This document shows positions 1-6,920 of a stretch of 9,557 nucleotides of DNA, piece after piece. Under the pieces are notes generated by a model that did not search any database, was not told the DNA's origin, and worked only from the letters and a program-made list of their open reading frames with translations. The stretch covers positions 1-9,557 of the forward strand of contig JAEWVV010000075.1 in assembly GCA_023458995.1 (NCBI GenBank), given 5' to 3'. The number at the start of each line of letters is the position of its first letter. The first letter of the stretch is position 1. This DNA comes from Bacillota bacterium. GTDB taxonomy: Bacteria; Bacillota_I; Bacilli_A; Acholeplasmatales; Acholeplasmataceae. The position numbers and the translations under genes were made by a program.

Positions 1-642
1 AATACAGCAATTGTTGCTACATTTTCTACAATAGGCGGAACGTTCTTCTCGATTTTGGTTGCATTTGCTTTGGCAAGATTAAATTTCAAAGGTAGAGAAC
101 TTATTTTCACAATCTTACTCGCAACTATGATGATTCCAGGCGAAATGATGGTTATCTCAAACTATATTACCGTGTCAAGATTAGGTTGGGTCAATGATCC
201 AGGAGCTGGTTCGTATCTTGCAATGATTATCCCCTTCCTGGTTTCGATCTTCCATATTTATCTATTAAGACAAACATTCAAACAAATCCCTAACGAACTC
301 TATTATGCAGCAAAGGTTGATGGATGTAAGGATTATAAATATTTATGGAGTGTCATGGTTCCAATTGCTAAAAGTAGTATTGTTACAATTATAATTCTTA
401 AGCTGATGGGTTCATGGAATGCTTATATTTGGCCTGATATCGTTGCAAACGAAAAATTCAAACTTGTAACGACATGGCTCAGAAGTTCGTTTACTGACCA
501 AGCTGAAACTGGTTCAGGGCGCGTACTACTTAATTATCAGATGGCGGCTACAGTCATCGTAACGGTTCCACTCTTATTGCTTTTCATATTCTTTAGAAAA
601 TACATTATGAGCGGAATATCCAGAAGCGGTGTAAAAGGTTAA
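1..642 (+). CDS. ABC transporter permease, CUT1/MalG type (5' end missing)
   Basis: This is the inner-membrane channel subunit of a binding-protein-dependent importer. The frame is open from the first base, so the true start lies upstream; 213 codons are visible, and MalG-type permeases are usually about 270-300 residues. Several hydrophobic segments are visible, including the start of the fragment, one around IIPFLVSIFHIYLL, and a last one before the C-terminus. The cytoplasmic EAA loop that docks on the ATPase is clear at bases 295-363 (ELYYAAKVDG followed by a conserved MVP). The C-terminus GISRSGVKG resembles the G-x-x-x-G-x-VKG ending of carbohydrate permeases. The solute-binding lipoprotein gene starts 26 bases after the stop, which supports one operon. 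The family usually moves sugars or sugar-like solutes, but the substrate cannot be read from this sequence. No ATPase gene lies in the window. Confidence 0.9.
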   Translation, partial: NTAIVATFSTIGGTFFSILVAFALARLNFKGRELIFTILLATMMIPGEMMVISNYITVSRLGWVNDPGAGSYLAMIIPFLVSIFHIYLLRQTFKQIPNELYYAAKVDGCKDYKYLWSVMVPIAKSSIVTIIILKLMGSWNAYIWPDIVANEKFKLVTTWLRSSFTDQAETGSGRVLLNYQMAATVIVTVPLLLLFIFFRKYIMSGISRSGVKG

Positions 643-656
643 AAAAATAAAGAAAA

Positions 657-663
657 GAAGGAA
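657..663 (+). promoter_or_regulatory. Ribosome binding site of the solute-binding protein gene
   Basis: GAAGGAA lies five bases before the ATG at 669, in a purine-rich spacer after the permease stop. It supports that ATG as the start. No promoter is visible in the 26-base gap, so the gene is probably co-transcribed with the permease. Confidence 0.7.
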
Positions 664-668
664 AAAGT

Positions 669-2111
669 ATGAAAAAAATTCTATTAACTGCTTTAGTACT
701 TGTTTCTGCTGTATTCTTATCAGCATGTAACAAGGATCGTAGTTCAGACTCAAGCAAACGTATGGTTGAGTGGTATGAACTATCAGAAGATGCAAATCTT
801 GACACCTCGAAAGAGATAACAATCAAGTTTGTGCATCGTATGGGTGGATCGAGCCAAAAGTTAATCCAAAATTGGATTGCTGAATTCAAAGTACTCTATC
901 CAAACATCACTGTTGAAGAAGAAAAAGCTGCTAACGACTATGCTGCATTAGCTGATAAGGTCGCATTAAGCATCACGGCTGGTAATGCTCCAGACATAGC
1001 TGAAAGCTATCCAGACCATATTGCGCGTTATGCACAAGCTAAAGCACCACTGGCACTTAATTATTTCATCTCTAACCCAAATATTGGTTTAACAGAAGCT
1101 GAAATCGCTGACTTCTTGCCAGGTTTATGGGCAGAAGGCAAGAGTTATGATAATGAAGGAACAATCTTATCATTACCATTTTCTAAATCAAGTGAAGCTT
1201 TCTTCTATAACAAGACGTATTTTGATCTTCATGGTTATGAAGTACCAACAACTTGGGATGAAGTATTCGAAATTGCAGAAGACATAAAGACACGTGAAGC
1301 GGATGCTATTCCATTTGGTTATGATTCAGAAGATAACCTCTTTATTACTGGATCAAAACAATGGCAAGCACCATACACTGGATATAATGAAGAAACGGGT
1401 AAAGGCGAAGTACAATTCAATAATGATACTTCTAAAACTATGGTTAAGTATTTCAAAGATAAGGTTGACAGAGGACTTATGTTAACAAGAGGACTTAACG
1501 CTAACGCTTACACTTCAGATATCGTTAAGACAAATAAGAAGATGTATATGTATGTTGGTTCGACAGGTGGAACACGTTACGCGTATAACACTGATGCAGC
1601 AGGTCAAGCATTATTTGGTCAAGGATACCGAATTGGTGTAGCACCACTTCCTGCTAAAGATTTAGATAATCAATATCAAATTCAACAAGGTCCAAACATC
1701 AACCTATTTAACACAGGTGATGAACAACGTATGATTGCTAGCTGGTTATTTGCTAAATATATGATTTCGCCTGAAAAACAAGCTGAATTCTGTATTCCTT
1801 CTGGATATGCACCTAACCGTTTAAGCGCATATCAAACAGAAACTTGGAATACATACGTTGCAGGTATTAAGGAAAATCCAGCAACTGTGGCAGAAGCACA
1901 AGACAAATTAGTTAAAGAAGCTATCGAAATCTTCTTAAACAATGGTGATATCTTCTTTACGTCAGCAGTCTTCAACTTAGGCTCTAAAACAAGAACTGAA
2001 GTTGGCGAATTACTTGTTAAAATTTTGGCTTATAAACAAACAGATGAAGCTGATTTAAATGCATTTATTAACACAGAATATCTTAACAGCTATGACTTTA
2101 TCACAAATTAA
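669..2111 (+). CDS. Extracellular solute-binding lipoprotein, family 1
   Basis: This 480-residue protein is the surface receptor that captures a solute and hands it to an ABC permease. Residues 1-20 are a lipoprotein signal: MKK, a hydrophobic core, then the lipobox LSAC with Cys20 as the lipid-anchored residue, followed by a Ser/Asp-rich linker. The body has hallmarks of the SBP_bac_1 family: an early beta strand (ITIKFVHRMGG, about residues 50-60), GNAPDI near 105-110, LPFSKSSEAFFYNK near 169-182, and PTTWDEVFEIAEDI near 193-206. Length is typical. It sits directly after a CUT1-type permease, its likely partner. Family members usually bind oligosaccharides or polyol phosphates, but the downstream genes encode lamin-tail and nuclease lipoproteins, so nucleoside- or nucleotide-derived ligands are also possible. 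Ligand identity is not shown by the sequence. Confidence 0.92.
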   Translation: MKKILLTALVLVSAVFLSACNKDRSSDSSKRMVEWYELSEDANLDTSKEITIKFVHRMGGSSQKLIQNWIAEFKVLYPNITVEEEKAANDYAALADKVALSITAGNAPDIAESYPDHIARYAQAKAPLALNYFISNPNIGLTEAEIADFLPGLWAEGKSYDNEGTILSLPFSKSSEAFFYNKTYFDLHGYEVPTTWDEVFEIAEDIKTREADAIPFGYDSEDNLFITGSKQWQAPYTGYNEETGKGEVQFNNDTSKTMVKYFKDKVDRGLMLTRGLNANAYTSDIVKTNKKMYMYVGSTGGTRYAYNTDAAGQALFGQGYRIGVAPLPAKDLDNQYQIQQGPNINLFNTGDEQRMIASWLFAKYMISPEKQAEFCIPSGYAPNRLSAYQTETWNTYVAGIKENPATVAEAQDKLVKEAIEIFLNNGDIFFTSAVFNLGSKTRTEVGELLVKILAYKQTDEADLNAFINTEYLNSYDFITN

Positions 2112-2122
2112 TTAGTGATAAA
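2097..2122 (+). other. AT-rich inverted repeat spanning the stop codon of the solute-binding gene
   Basis: TTTATCAC (2097-2104) and GTGATAAA (2115-2122) are perfect complements separated by ten bases that include the TAA stop. The stem is AT-rich, and no T-run follows, so it is not a convincing terminator. It could act as an mRNA-processing or stability element between the transporter genes and the large lipoprotein, or it may have arisen by chance in AT-rich DNA. Confidence 0.35.
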
Positions 2123-2133
2123 TTAAATATAGA

Positions 2134-2140
2134 AAAGGAG
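2134..2140 (+). promoter_or_regulatory. Strong ribosome binding site of the lamin-tail lipoprotein gene
   Basis: AAAAGGAG is a near-consensus Shine-Dalgarno sequence, placed seven bases before the ATG at 2148. It is the best site in the window and suggests efficient translation of this surface protein. Confidence 0.8.
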
Positions 2141-2147
2141 AAATGGA

Positions 2148-4529
2148 ATGAAAAAAGTATTAATGATTATGGCGTCCATTGTATTAGTTTTTGCTTTGGT
2201 TGCCTGCAAAAAAGAAGATCCAGCACAAGCTTATCTTGAAACTGCTAGTGAAAGTTTAGTTACGCTTATTGCTGATCCGTCAAACATTACTACAGGTTTT
2301 GATGTTCCAACATCATTAGCTAATGGCGTTACAGCAACATGGACATCTTCAAATCCTGGTGTTGTAACAATTGGTACACCTGCTTCAGGTTTTGCTAAAG
2401 TAACGGTTAACAGACCTGGATGGGGGAACCCTGATGCAGTTGTTACATTAACAGCTAAGTTAACAGTTCCTGCAGCAAACAAAAAGGATACGACTTTAGA
2501 AAAAGTATGGGAACTTGATATTACTGTTAAAGCATCTGCACAAGGTACAGTTGTTGAAACGATTACTGATATCGCAGATCTATACGACACAGCAACATAT
2601 CCAAAAGATACTGTTGTGCGTGTTCAAGGATACTTAATCGGTGGTCAATCAAGTTATTACTTCTTACAAGATGCAACAGGTGGTATTGGTTTATATCCAC
2701 AAAGTAGTCCTGCACAATTACGTACAGATTTCGCTGCTTATCCATGGGGAACAAAACTTGATATCGTTGGTACTATTTATGGTACTGGTCGTGGGTATCT
2801 TGAAATTTCAATTAACATGGTTGAAAACGTACAAGTTATGTCTGGTGAACCAGCGCTTCCCGCTGCAGTTGCAATTGATGATGTTACACCATTCACAATT
2901 GCTGGTCTAGAAGACTACAGAAGAGAAAGAGTTAATTTATCAGGACTTGTCGTTGCATCAAAAGTTATTGACAGTTATGGTTCAATCAACTACGTCTTCT
3001 CTAACCCAGTTAAAGGATTCTCAATTAATGGTTATGTAGATAATCGTACAACTGGTTTTGCTAATTTTAAAGATGCCTATGAAGCAATTGAAGTCGGCGA
3101 TGTCGTTGACGTCAAAGGTGCTGTCTTAAGTGAAAATAGTAGCAAACTAAGACTTGAAATTTTCTATGCTGGTCAAATTACAGCAAGTACTACTACATAC
3201 ACAGATGAACAATTAGCTAACGCAGCTAAAGGTGCATTAAGTGGAATTCCAACAGAAGATCAAGAAGTCATTGCTGACTTAGTATTACCAGTAACTGGAC
3301 CATTTGGTTCAACAGTTACATGGACATCAAGCAATACTTCAGTCATTGCTGTAGACGGTAAAGTTACTCGCCCTGCAGCAGGTCAAGAAGATGCAACTGT
3401 TACATTAGGATACACAATCACTATCGGTACATTTACAACTACAGTTACAAATATTGATGTTTTAGTCAAAGCTATTCCAAGTGAAGTCGTTATTGATCTA
3501 TTCATTTCTGAATATGCTGAAGGTTCGAGCAGTAATAAATATGTTGAAATCTATAATCCAACAAATGCAGCAATTGACCTATCAGGTTATTCAATTGCAC
3601 TCTATAACAATGGTGCAACAACTGCACAAGTTCTCCAATTATCAGGTAGCTTAGCAGCAGGTGGCATTTATATTATTGCTAGCAATGATGCAAAAGCTGA
3701 AATTTTAGCTGTAGCAGACTTACACCCAGCATATGTTTCAGGTCAATTCAGCGCAAGCTGGAATGGTGATGATGCAGTAGCATTACTGAAGGGTACAGAA
3801 ATTCTTGATTTAATTGGTGTTGTTGGTGAAAGACCAGCATCTGGCGGATGGACAGTTGGCGAAACTGCAGATGCTACTAAAGACCACACATTAGTAAGAA
3901 AATCAACAGTTTTAGGACCAAGTAAGATTTGGAATACTTCTGAATGGACTGTAATGGCTATTGACGACATCACTAATATGGATATGCATACATATGATGG
4001 TCAAGAAGAAGTTGTCATCGACTTATTCTTCTCTGAATACATTGAAGGTTCAAGCAACAATAAGGCGATTGAAATTTACAATCCAACCGGAGCTGCAGTT
4101 GACCTATCAGGTTACTCAATCGTGCTTTATGTAAACGGTAGTACTGAAGGACTTGTTCGTGTACTTTCTGGAACATTAGCATCAGGTGACGTTTACGTTA
4201 TTGCAAATAGCCAAGCAAATGCTACAATTCTTGGAGTTGCAGATGTGTCTATCGCATATGCATCTGGCCAATTTGGTGCAAACTGGAATGGTGACGATGG
4301 TATCGCATTACTTAAGGGTACAGAAGTTATTGATTTCTTTGGTGTTCCAGGTGAAGATCCAGGTTCTTCATGGACTGTTGGTACTGGTGCAACTGCTGAA
4401 TTTACATTAGTTAGAAAACCTGAAGTTGTTACAGGTACTCAAACATGGGATCCAACTCAATGGATTGTTAACCCTGTTGACACATTTACATTCTTAGGTT
4501 CTCATACTTCAGATGCTCCAGCAGAATAA
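2148..4529 (+). CDS. Large modular surface lipoprotein: Ig-like, OB-like and two lamin-tail domains
   Basis: This is a 793-residue lipoprotein with lipobox LVAC (Cys20). Reading from the N-terminus: an atrophied bacterial Ig-like domain (about 28-129, hallmark TWTSSN at 64-69); two domains with the beta-rich pattern of OB folds seen in secreted nucleases such as YhcR (about 135-232 and 243-346, each with a VDVKG- or DIVGT-like strand); a second Ig-like domain (about 350-441, TWTSSN at 391-396); and two tandem lamin-tail domains (about 446-603 and 621-780, each with SEY-EGSS-NK, EIYNPT, LSGYSI and WNGDD). No nuclease, phosphatase or other catalytic motif was recognised, so a binding or scaffold role is likely. 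It follows the solute-binding gene by 36 bases with no terminator, so it is probably in the transporter operon. The OB-like calls are by pattern only and are the least certain part. Confidence 0.88.
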   Translation: MKKVLMIMASIVLVFALVACKKEDPAQAYLETASESLVTLIADPSNITTGFDVPTSLANGVTATWTSSNPGVVTIGTPASGFAKVTVNRPGWGNPDAVVTLTAKLTVPAANKKDTTLEKVWELDITVKASAQGTVVETITDIADLYDTATYPKDTVVRVQGYLIGGQSSYYFLQDATGGIGLYPQSSPAQLRTDFAAYPWGTKLDIVGTIYGTGRGYLEISINMVENVQVMSGEPALPAAVAIDDVTPFTIAGLEDYRRERVNLSGLVVASKVIDSYGSINYVFSNPVKGFSINGYVDNRTTGFANFKDAYEAIEVGDVVDVKGAVLSENSSKLRLEIFYAGQITASTTTYTDEQLANAAKGALSGIPTEDQEVIADLVLPVTGPFGSTVTWTSSNTSVIAVDGKVTRPAAGQEDATVTLGYTITIGTFTTTVTNIDVLVKAIPSEVVIDLFISEYAEGSSSNKYVEIYNPTNAAIDLSGYSIALYNNGATTAQVLQLSGSLAAGGIYIIASNDAKAEILAVADLHPAYVSGQFSASWNGDDAVALLKGTEILDLIGVVGERPASGGWTVGETADATKDHTLVRKSTVLGPSKIWNTSEWTVMAIDDITNMDMHTYDGQEEVVIDLFFSEYIEGSSNNKAIEIYNPTGAAVDLSGYSIVLYVNGSTEGLVRVLSGTLASGDVYVIANSQANATILGVADVSIAYASGQFGANWNGDDGIALLKGTEVIDFFGVPGEDPGSSWTVGTGATAEFTLVRKPEVVTGTQTWDPTQWIVNPVDTFTFLGSHTSDAPAE
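3483..4526 (+). repeat. Tandem duplication encoding two lamin-tail domains
   Basis: Copy 1 covers about 3483-4007 and copy 2 about 4008-4526, with a period of about 175 codons. In the first 44 residues of each copy, 35 match by hand count; many matching codons differ at third positions, so the duplication is not recent. Both copies keep the order EVVIDLF, EGSS, EIYNPT, DLSGYSI, GQF, WNGDD, LLKGTE and TLVRK. Copy 2 is about three residues shorter before TLVRK. Confidence 0.85.
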
Positions 4530-4556
4530 CAATCAAATTAAGTAATTTATATGTGA

Positions 4557-4597
4557 GAAAGAGCATGGCTTAGCCGTGCTCTTTCAATCATGTTTTT
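4557..4597 (+). terminator. Strong hairpin after the lamin-tail lipoprotein, probable terminator
   Basis: A 13-base-pair stem is formed by 4557-4569 and 4573-4585 (one T-G wobble) around a TTA loop; the arms are GAAAGAGCATGGC and GCCGTGCTCTTTC. It lies 27 bases after the stop. The five-T run (4593-4597) begins seven bases after the stem rather than directly, so termination may be partial, with read-through into the gene at 4616, for which no clear promoter is seen. Confidence 0.65.
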
Positions 4598-4605
4598 GAG
4601 TAAAC

Positions 4606-4610
4606 GAGGA
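4606..4610 (+). promoter_or_regulatory. Ribosome binding site of the two-helix membrane protein gene
   Basis: GAGGA lies five bases before the ATG at 4616 and fixes that start. The hairpin at 4557-4585 ends 20 bases upstream of this site. Confidence 0.65.
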
Positions 4611-4615
4611 ACAAC

Positions 4616-5512
4616 ATGAAAGCAAAGCGTATATGGAGTATTATTTACATAATTTTTATTGCTGCTCTCACATATATTGTTGCAACTTTTAGTGAAGCAG
4701 AGAAAGTCAATCAATTTTTAAGTGATCACAGAGAAGAATTCGAAAATAATGAGAAAGCTCTCATCATGGGATCGGTTATTGCCAACGAACATAACGCAAC
4801 AGAAGGATATATTTTAAATGATCCTCTTTTTAGTGAGACATATCAGTCAACATCACACGAAGTTGCCGTTTCGATTTATCCATTAGTTCAATTTAAAAAA
4901 GATAAAGGGCAAAACTCAATTGCAATCCTTCTAACAAATATAAAAATTGAAAATGATCGTGCTGTATTGGATGATCATGATTTGAACAAACTGAATATAC
5001 AATTAGAATTTGATAGAGATCTCGGTATAGGCGATGGGAAACAGTCTATCTTTAAAGAACCTATGACAACACTCTATGATAATACAGGTAGACTTATGAT
5101 CATTAATCATGATCTATTAGAAACACCATCTGGACTAGCTATTTTAAAAAGAATTTCATTTAGTTATGAATTAGATACTAATTTTGATCAAACATTAGTT
5201 GAGTTAACTAACTCAAATCTAGTCGACTTAGCCTATACAGATATCTTTGATGGATATTATCATCGTGATATCAATCTATTAACAGAGGAAAATCTAGATT
5301 TAATTAGTCAATATGGATTGACTAATATTAAATCTAAGCCTGAAATTTACTATCCAGAAGAACTTATAGCAAGTTTTTCTACTTATAACAGCGTCTTTAT
5401 CAAGTATATTGGTATTGAATTACTCATCGTTTTACCACTAACCTATTTTCTCTTTTTTCACAAATTGGTTAAATTATATATTAAAGCAAAGAAAGAAACA
5501 CACATTAAATGA
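4616..5512 (+). CDS. Hypothetical membrane protein with terminal helices and a large outer domain
   Basis: I do not recognise this 298-residue protein. It has a basic N-terminus and a hydrophobic helix at about residues 6-24 with no lipobox, then about 235 polar residues, then a second helix at about 262-281 and a Lys-rich tail. This arrangement predicts both ends in the cytoplasm and the central domain on the outer face. The central part looks mixed alpha/beta with acidic stretches (for example DDHDLNK and EFDRDLGIGDG near 119-141) and contains no cysteine or motif I can assign. It stops at TGA, 68 bases before the nuclease lipoprotein gene. The context suggests a surface role linked to the neighbouring nuclease or transporter, but no function can be given. 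Confidence 0.8.
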   Translation: MKAKRIWSIIYIIFIAALTYIVATFSEAEKVNQFLSDHREEFENNEKALIMGSVIANEHNATEGYILNDPLFSETYQSTSHEVAVSIYPLVQFKKDKGQNSIAILLTNIKIENDRAVLDDHDLNKLNIQLEFDRDLGIGDGKQSIFKEPMTTLYDNTGRLMIINHDLLETPSGLAILKRISFSYELDTNFDQTLVELTNSNLVDLAYTDIFDGYYHRDINLLTEENLDLISQYGLTNIKSKPEIYYPEELIASFSTYNSVFIKYIGIELLIVLPLTYFLFFHKLVKLYIKAKKETHIK

Positions 5513-5521
5513 AGGAAATTC

Positions 5522-5542
5522 ATATCATATAACCTATGATAT
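5522..5542 (+). promoter_or_regulatory. Perfect 8-base inverted repeat upstream of the nuclease gene, possible operator
   Basis: ATATCATA (5522-5529) and TATGATAT (5535-5542) are perfect complements around TAACC. The dyad ends 12 bases upstream of a TGT-TAGAAT motif. It could be a repressor site, or a weak stem that ends transcription from the upstream gene. AT-rich content makes chance occurrence plausible. Confidence 0.35.
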
Positions 5543-5553
5543 TTATTGATACA

Positions 5554-5562
5554 TGTTAGAAT
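5554..5562 (+). promoter_or_regulatory. Possible extended -10 promoter of the nuclease gene
   Basis: TGTTAGAAT fits the extended -10 form (TG, one base, then TAGAAT, one mismatch from TATAAT). No good -35 box is seen 17 bases upstream. A start about seven bases downstream would fall at the ribosome binding site GAGGTG (5569-5574), giving a very short leader, which weakens the call. Confidence 0.3.
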
Positions 5563-5580
5563 AATAACGAGGTGAATTGA

Positions 5581-6786
5581 ATGAAAAAAGTATTATTATT
5601 TATTGGATTACTATTATTTTCAATCAGTGTTTTTGCGTGTAAAAAGGAAGTAACATCACCGTTGGTGATTTCTAAAGTTTTTGATGCAACCGTACAAGCA
5701 AATAACGCTATTGAACTCTATAATACATCCAACGAGTTAATTGATTTAAAAGATTATGCACTTGATTTTTACTCAAATGGTTCTAAAGAAGTGAGCACCA
5801 CGATTATGCTTGAAGGTCAAATTAAAGCGAATGATTATTTTGCTGTAGCAAGTAAGAACGCAAATGATGAAGATCTGCTTCAATTAAGAGATTTTTCCTA
5901 TGAGGAAGGATCACTACCTTATAACGGTAATGATGCAATAGCTCTCGTTTATAAAGATGTGATTATTGATTATATTGGTATTCCAGAATCTGATGTTGAG
6001 TTCGCGAAGGATCTTACATTAATTCGTTTGGGAAATAAAGAAGACTATAAAGGATCAAAAACATTCGATTTGTTTTCCTTCATCTATTATCTACCAGATC
6101 GTTTTAATTACTTAAAAAATGATACACATGCTATCAAAACACTTGAACAACTATATGAAGGTCCCAAACTAGAAGACCGTTATAAATCTATGCCCTACGT
6201 TGACCCCAATAATTCTACATTCGGTGGTGGAGGAGCATTAAAAACCACTGTACAAAGAATTTCTGATGGTGATACTGCTCATTTTAATGCTGTAGGTGAT
6301 TTTGTTGGAGGCTCTGTACGTTACTTTTATTTAAATACACCTGAAGTGGATGGCACGATGCGTGCAGAAGCGTGGGGGTATGTAGCAAGTAAGTATAACA
6401 AAGAGTATTTATTGAATGACCCATCATCAAAAGAAATATATATTCAATCAATGAAGGGCTATTCATTAACCGAAGGTTATGGAAGAAGTTTAGCACTTGT
6501 TTGGATTAATGGGCATCTATCTCAATTCTTAATTGTATCTGAAGGGTTATCAGAAGATGTTGGTATGAAATATGAGGCTCATGATTTAGCGATGCATTAT
6601 AAAGATGTTCCTTATTTAACATTTTTAAGATTTGCGGAAAATAGAGCTAAACAGAATGGATGGGCAACAAAAGGTTATCCGATTAAAGCAGATGGAGAAA
6701 AATCGCCTGATTGGAATTATCAAACCAGCACGAACACAACAACATCTCCACAATGGCAACCACATTTACCAATTCCTTGGGCATAA
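5581..6786 (+). CDS. Surface lipoprotein: lamin-tail-like domain fused to a thermonuclease (SNase) domain
   Basis: This 401-residue protein is probably a membrane-anchored, calcium-dependent nuclease that cuts DNA or RNA outside the cell. The lipobox VFAC ends at Cys20. Residues 28-150 resemble the lamin-tail domains of the gene at 2148 (IELYNTS, YNGNDAIALV, IDYIGIP). Residues about 220-330 match staphylococcal nuclease: DGDT at 229-232, VRYFYLNTPEV at 246-256 and GYGRSLALVW at 299-308. The catalytic equivalents of Arg35, Glu43 and Arg87 are present as Arg247, Glu255 and Arg302. The equivalent of calcium ligand Asp40 is Asn252. The C-terminus ends in a Thr/Ser- and Trp/Pro-rich tail. GAGGTG six bases upstream supports the ATG. 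In mollicutes, comparable SNase lipoproteins supply nucleotide precursors. Activity here is inferred. Confidence 0.9.
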   Translation: MKKVLLFIGLLLFSISVFACKKEVTSPLVISKVFDATVQANNAIELYNTSNELIDLKDYALDFYSNGSKEVSTTIMLEGQIKANDYFAVASKNANDEDLLQLRDFSYEEGSLPYNGNDAIALVYKDVIIDYIGIPESDVEFAKDLTLIRLGNKEDYKGSKTFDLFSFIYYLPDRFNYLKNDTHAIKTLEQLYEGPKLEDRYKSMPYVDPNNSTFGGGGALKTTVQRISDGDTAHFNAVGDFVGGSVRYFYLNTPEVDGTMRAEAWGYVASKYNKEYLLNDPSSKEIYIQSMKGYSLTEGYGRSLALVWINGHLSQFLIVSEGLSEDVGMKYEAHDLAMHYKDVPYLTFLRFAENRAKQNGWATKGYPIKADGEKSPDWNYQTSTNTTTSPQWQPHLPIPWA

Positions 6787-6798
6787 ACAATATCAAAT

Positions 6799-6828
6799 AA
6801 AAACATCAGGGGAAACCTGGTGTTTTTT
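6799..6828 (+). terminator. Intrinsic terminator of the nuclease gene
   Basis: The stem pairs 6799-6810 with 6816-6827 (one T-G wobble) around a GGAAA loop, and a six-T run (6823-6828) follows the GC-rich core. It starts 12 bases after the nuclease stop and separates this block from the downstream phosphoesterase operon. Confidence 0.88.
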
Positions 6829-6879
6829 GTGATATAGGTACAATTGCTTTGGTAAAAAATCGCTTTTTTTCATCAAATA

Positions 6880-6888
6880 TGATATACT
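6880..6888 (+). promoter_or_regulatory. Extended -10 promoter of the DHH phosphoesterase operon
   Basis: TGATATACT matches an extended -10 (TG, one base, TATACT). The -35 region is weak (TCGCTT at 6860-6865 with a 17-base spacer), as is common with extended -10 elements. Transcription would start near 6895, about 25 bases before the ATG at 6921. This placement argues against translation from the TTG at 6849. Confidence 0.6.
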
Positions 6889-6920
6889 GTCATAATACAT
6901 TAGAAAGGTTTAAGGTCACT

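Noticed and set aside
574..889. Antisense open frames over the 5' part of the solute-binding gene
   Set aside because: They lie opposite a well-supported lipoprotein gene and show no recognisable domain or start signal.
2231..2754. Antisense frames inside the large lipoprotein gene
   Set aside because: They are shadows of a gene with clear domains on the + strand. The same holds for the frame at 3743-3973.
2339..3345. Repeated TGGACATC stretches considered as direct repeats or CRISPR units
   Set aside because: There are two copies far apart, and both encode the TWTSSN motif of Ig-like domains, so the protein repeat explains them.
5510..5512. TGA read as tryptophan, as in Mycoplasma
   Set aside because: Tryptophan uses TGG throughout, and no long gene contains an internal TGA. 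Read-through would give an unrelated extension that runs into the nuclease start region.
6864..6870. T-run considered as a terminator tail
   Set aside because: No stable stem directly precedes it, and it lies just upstream of a good -10 promoter element.
6849..6920. TTG start of the first phosphoesterase, which would add 24 residues
   Set aside because: An extended -10 promoter lies inside this stretch, no ribosome binding site precedes the TTG, and the N-terminus from 6921 already fits the family.
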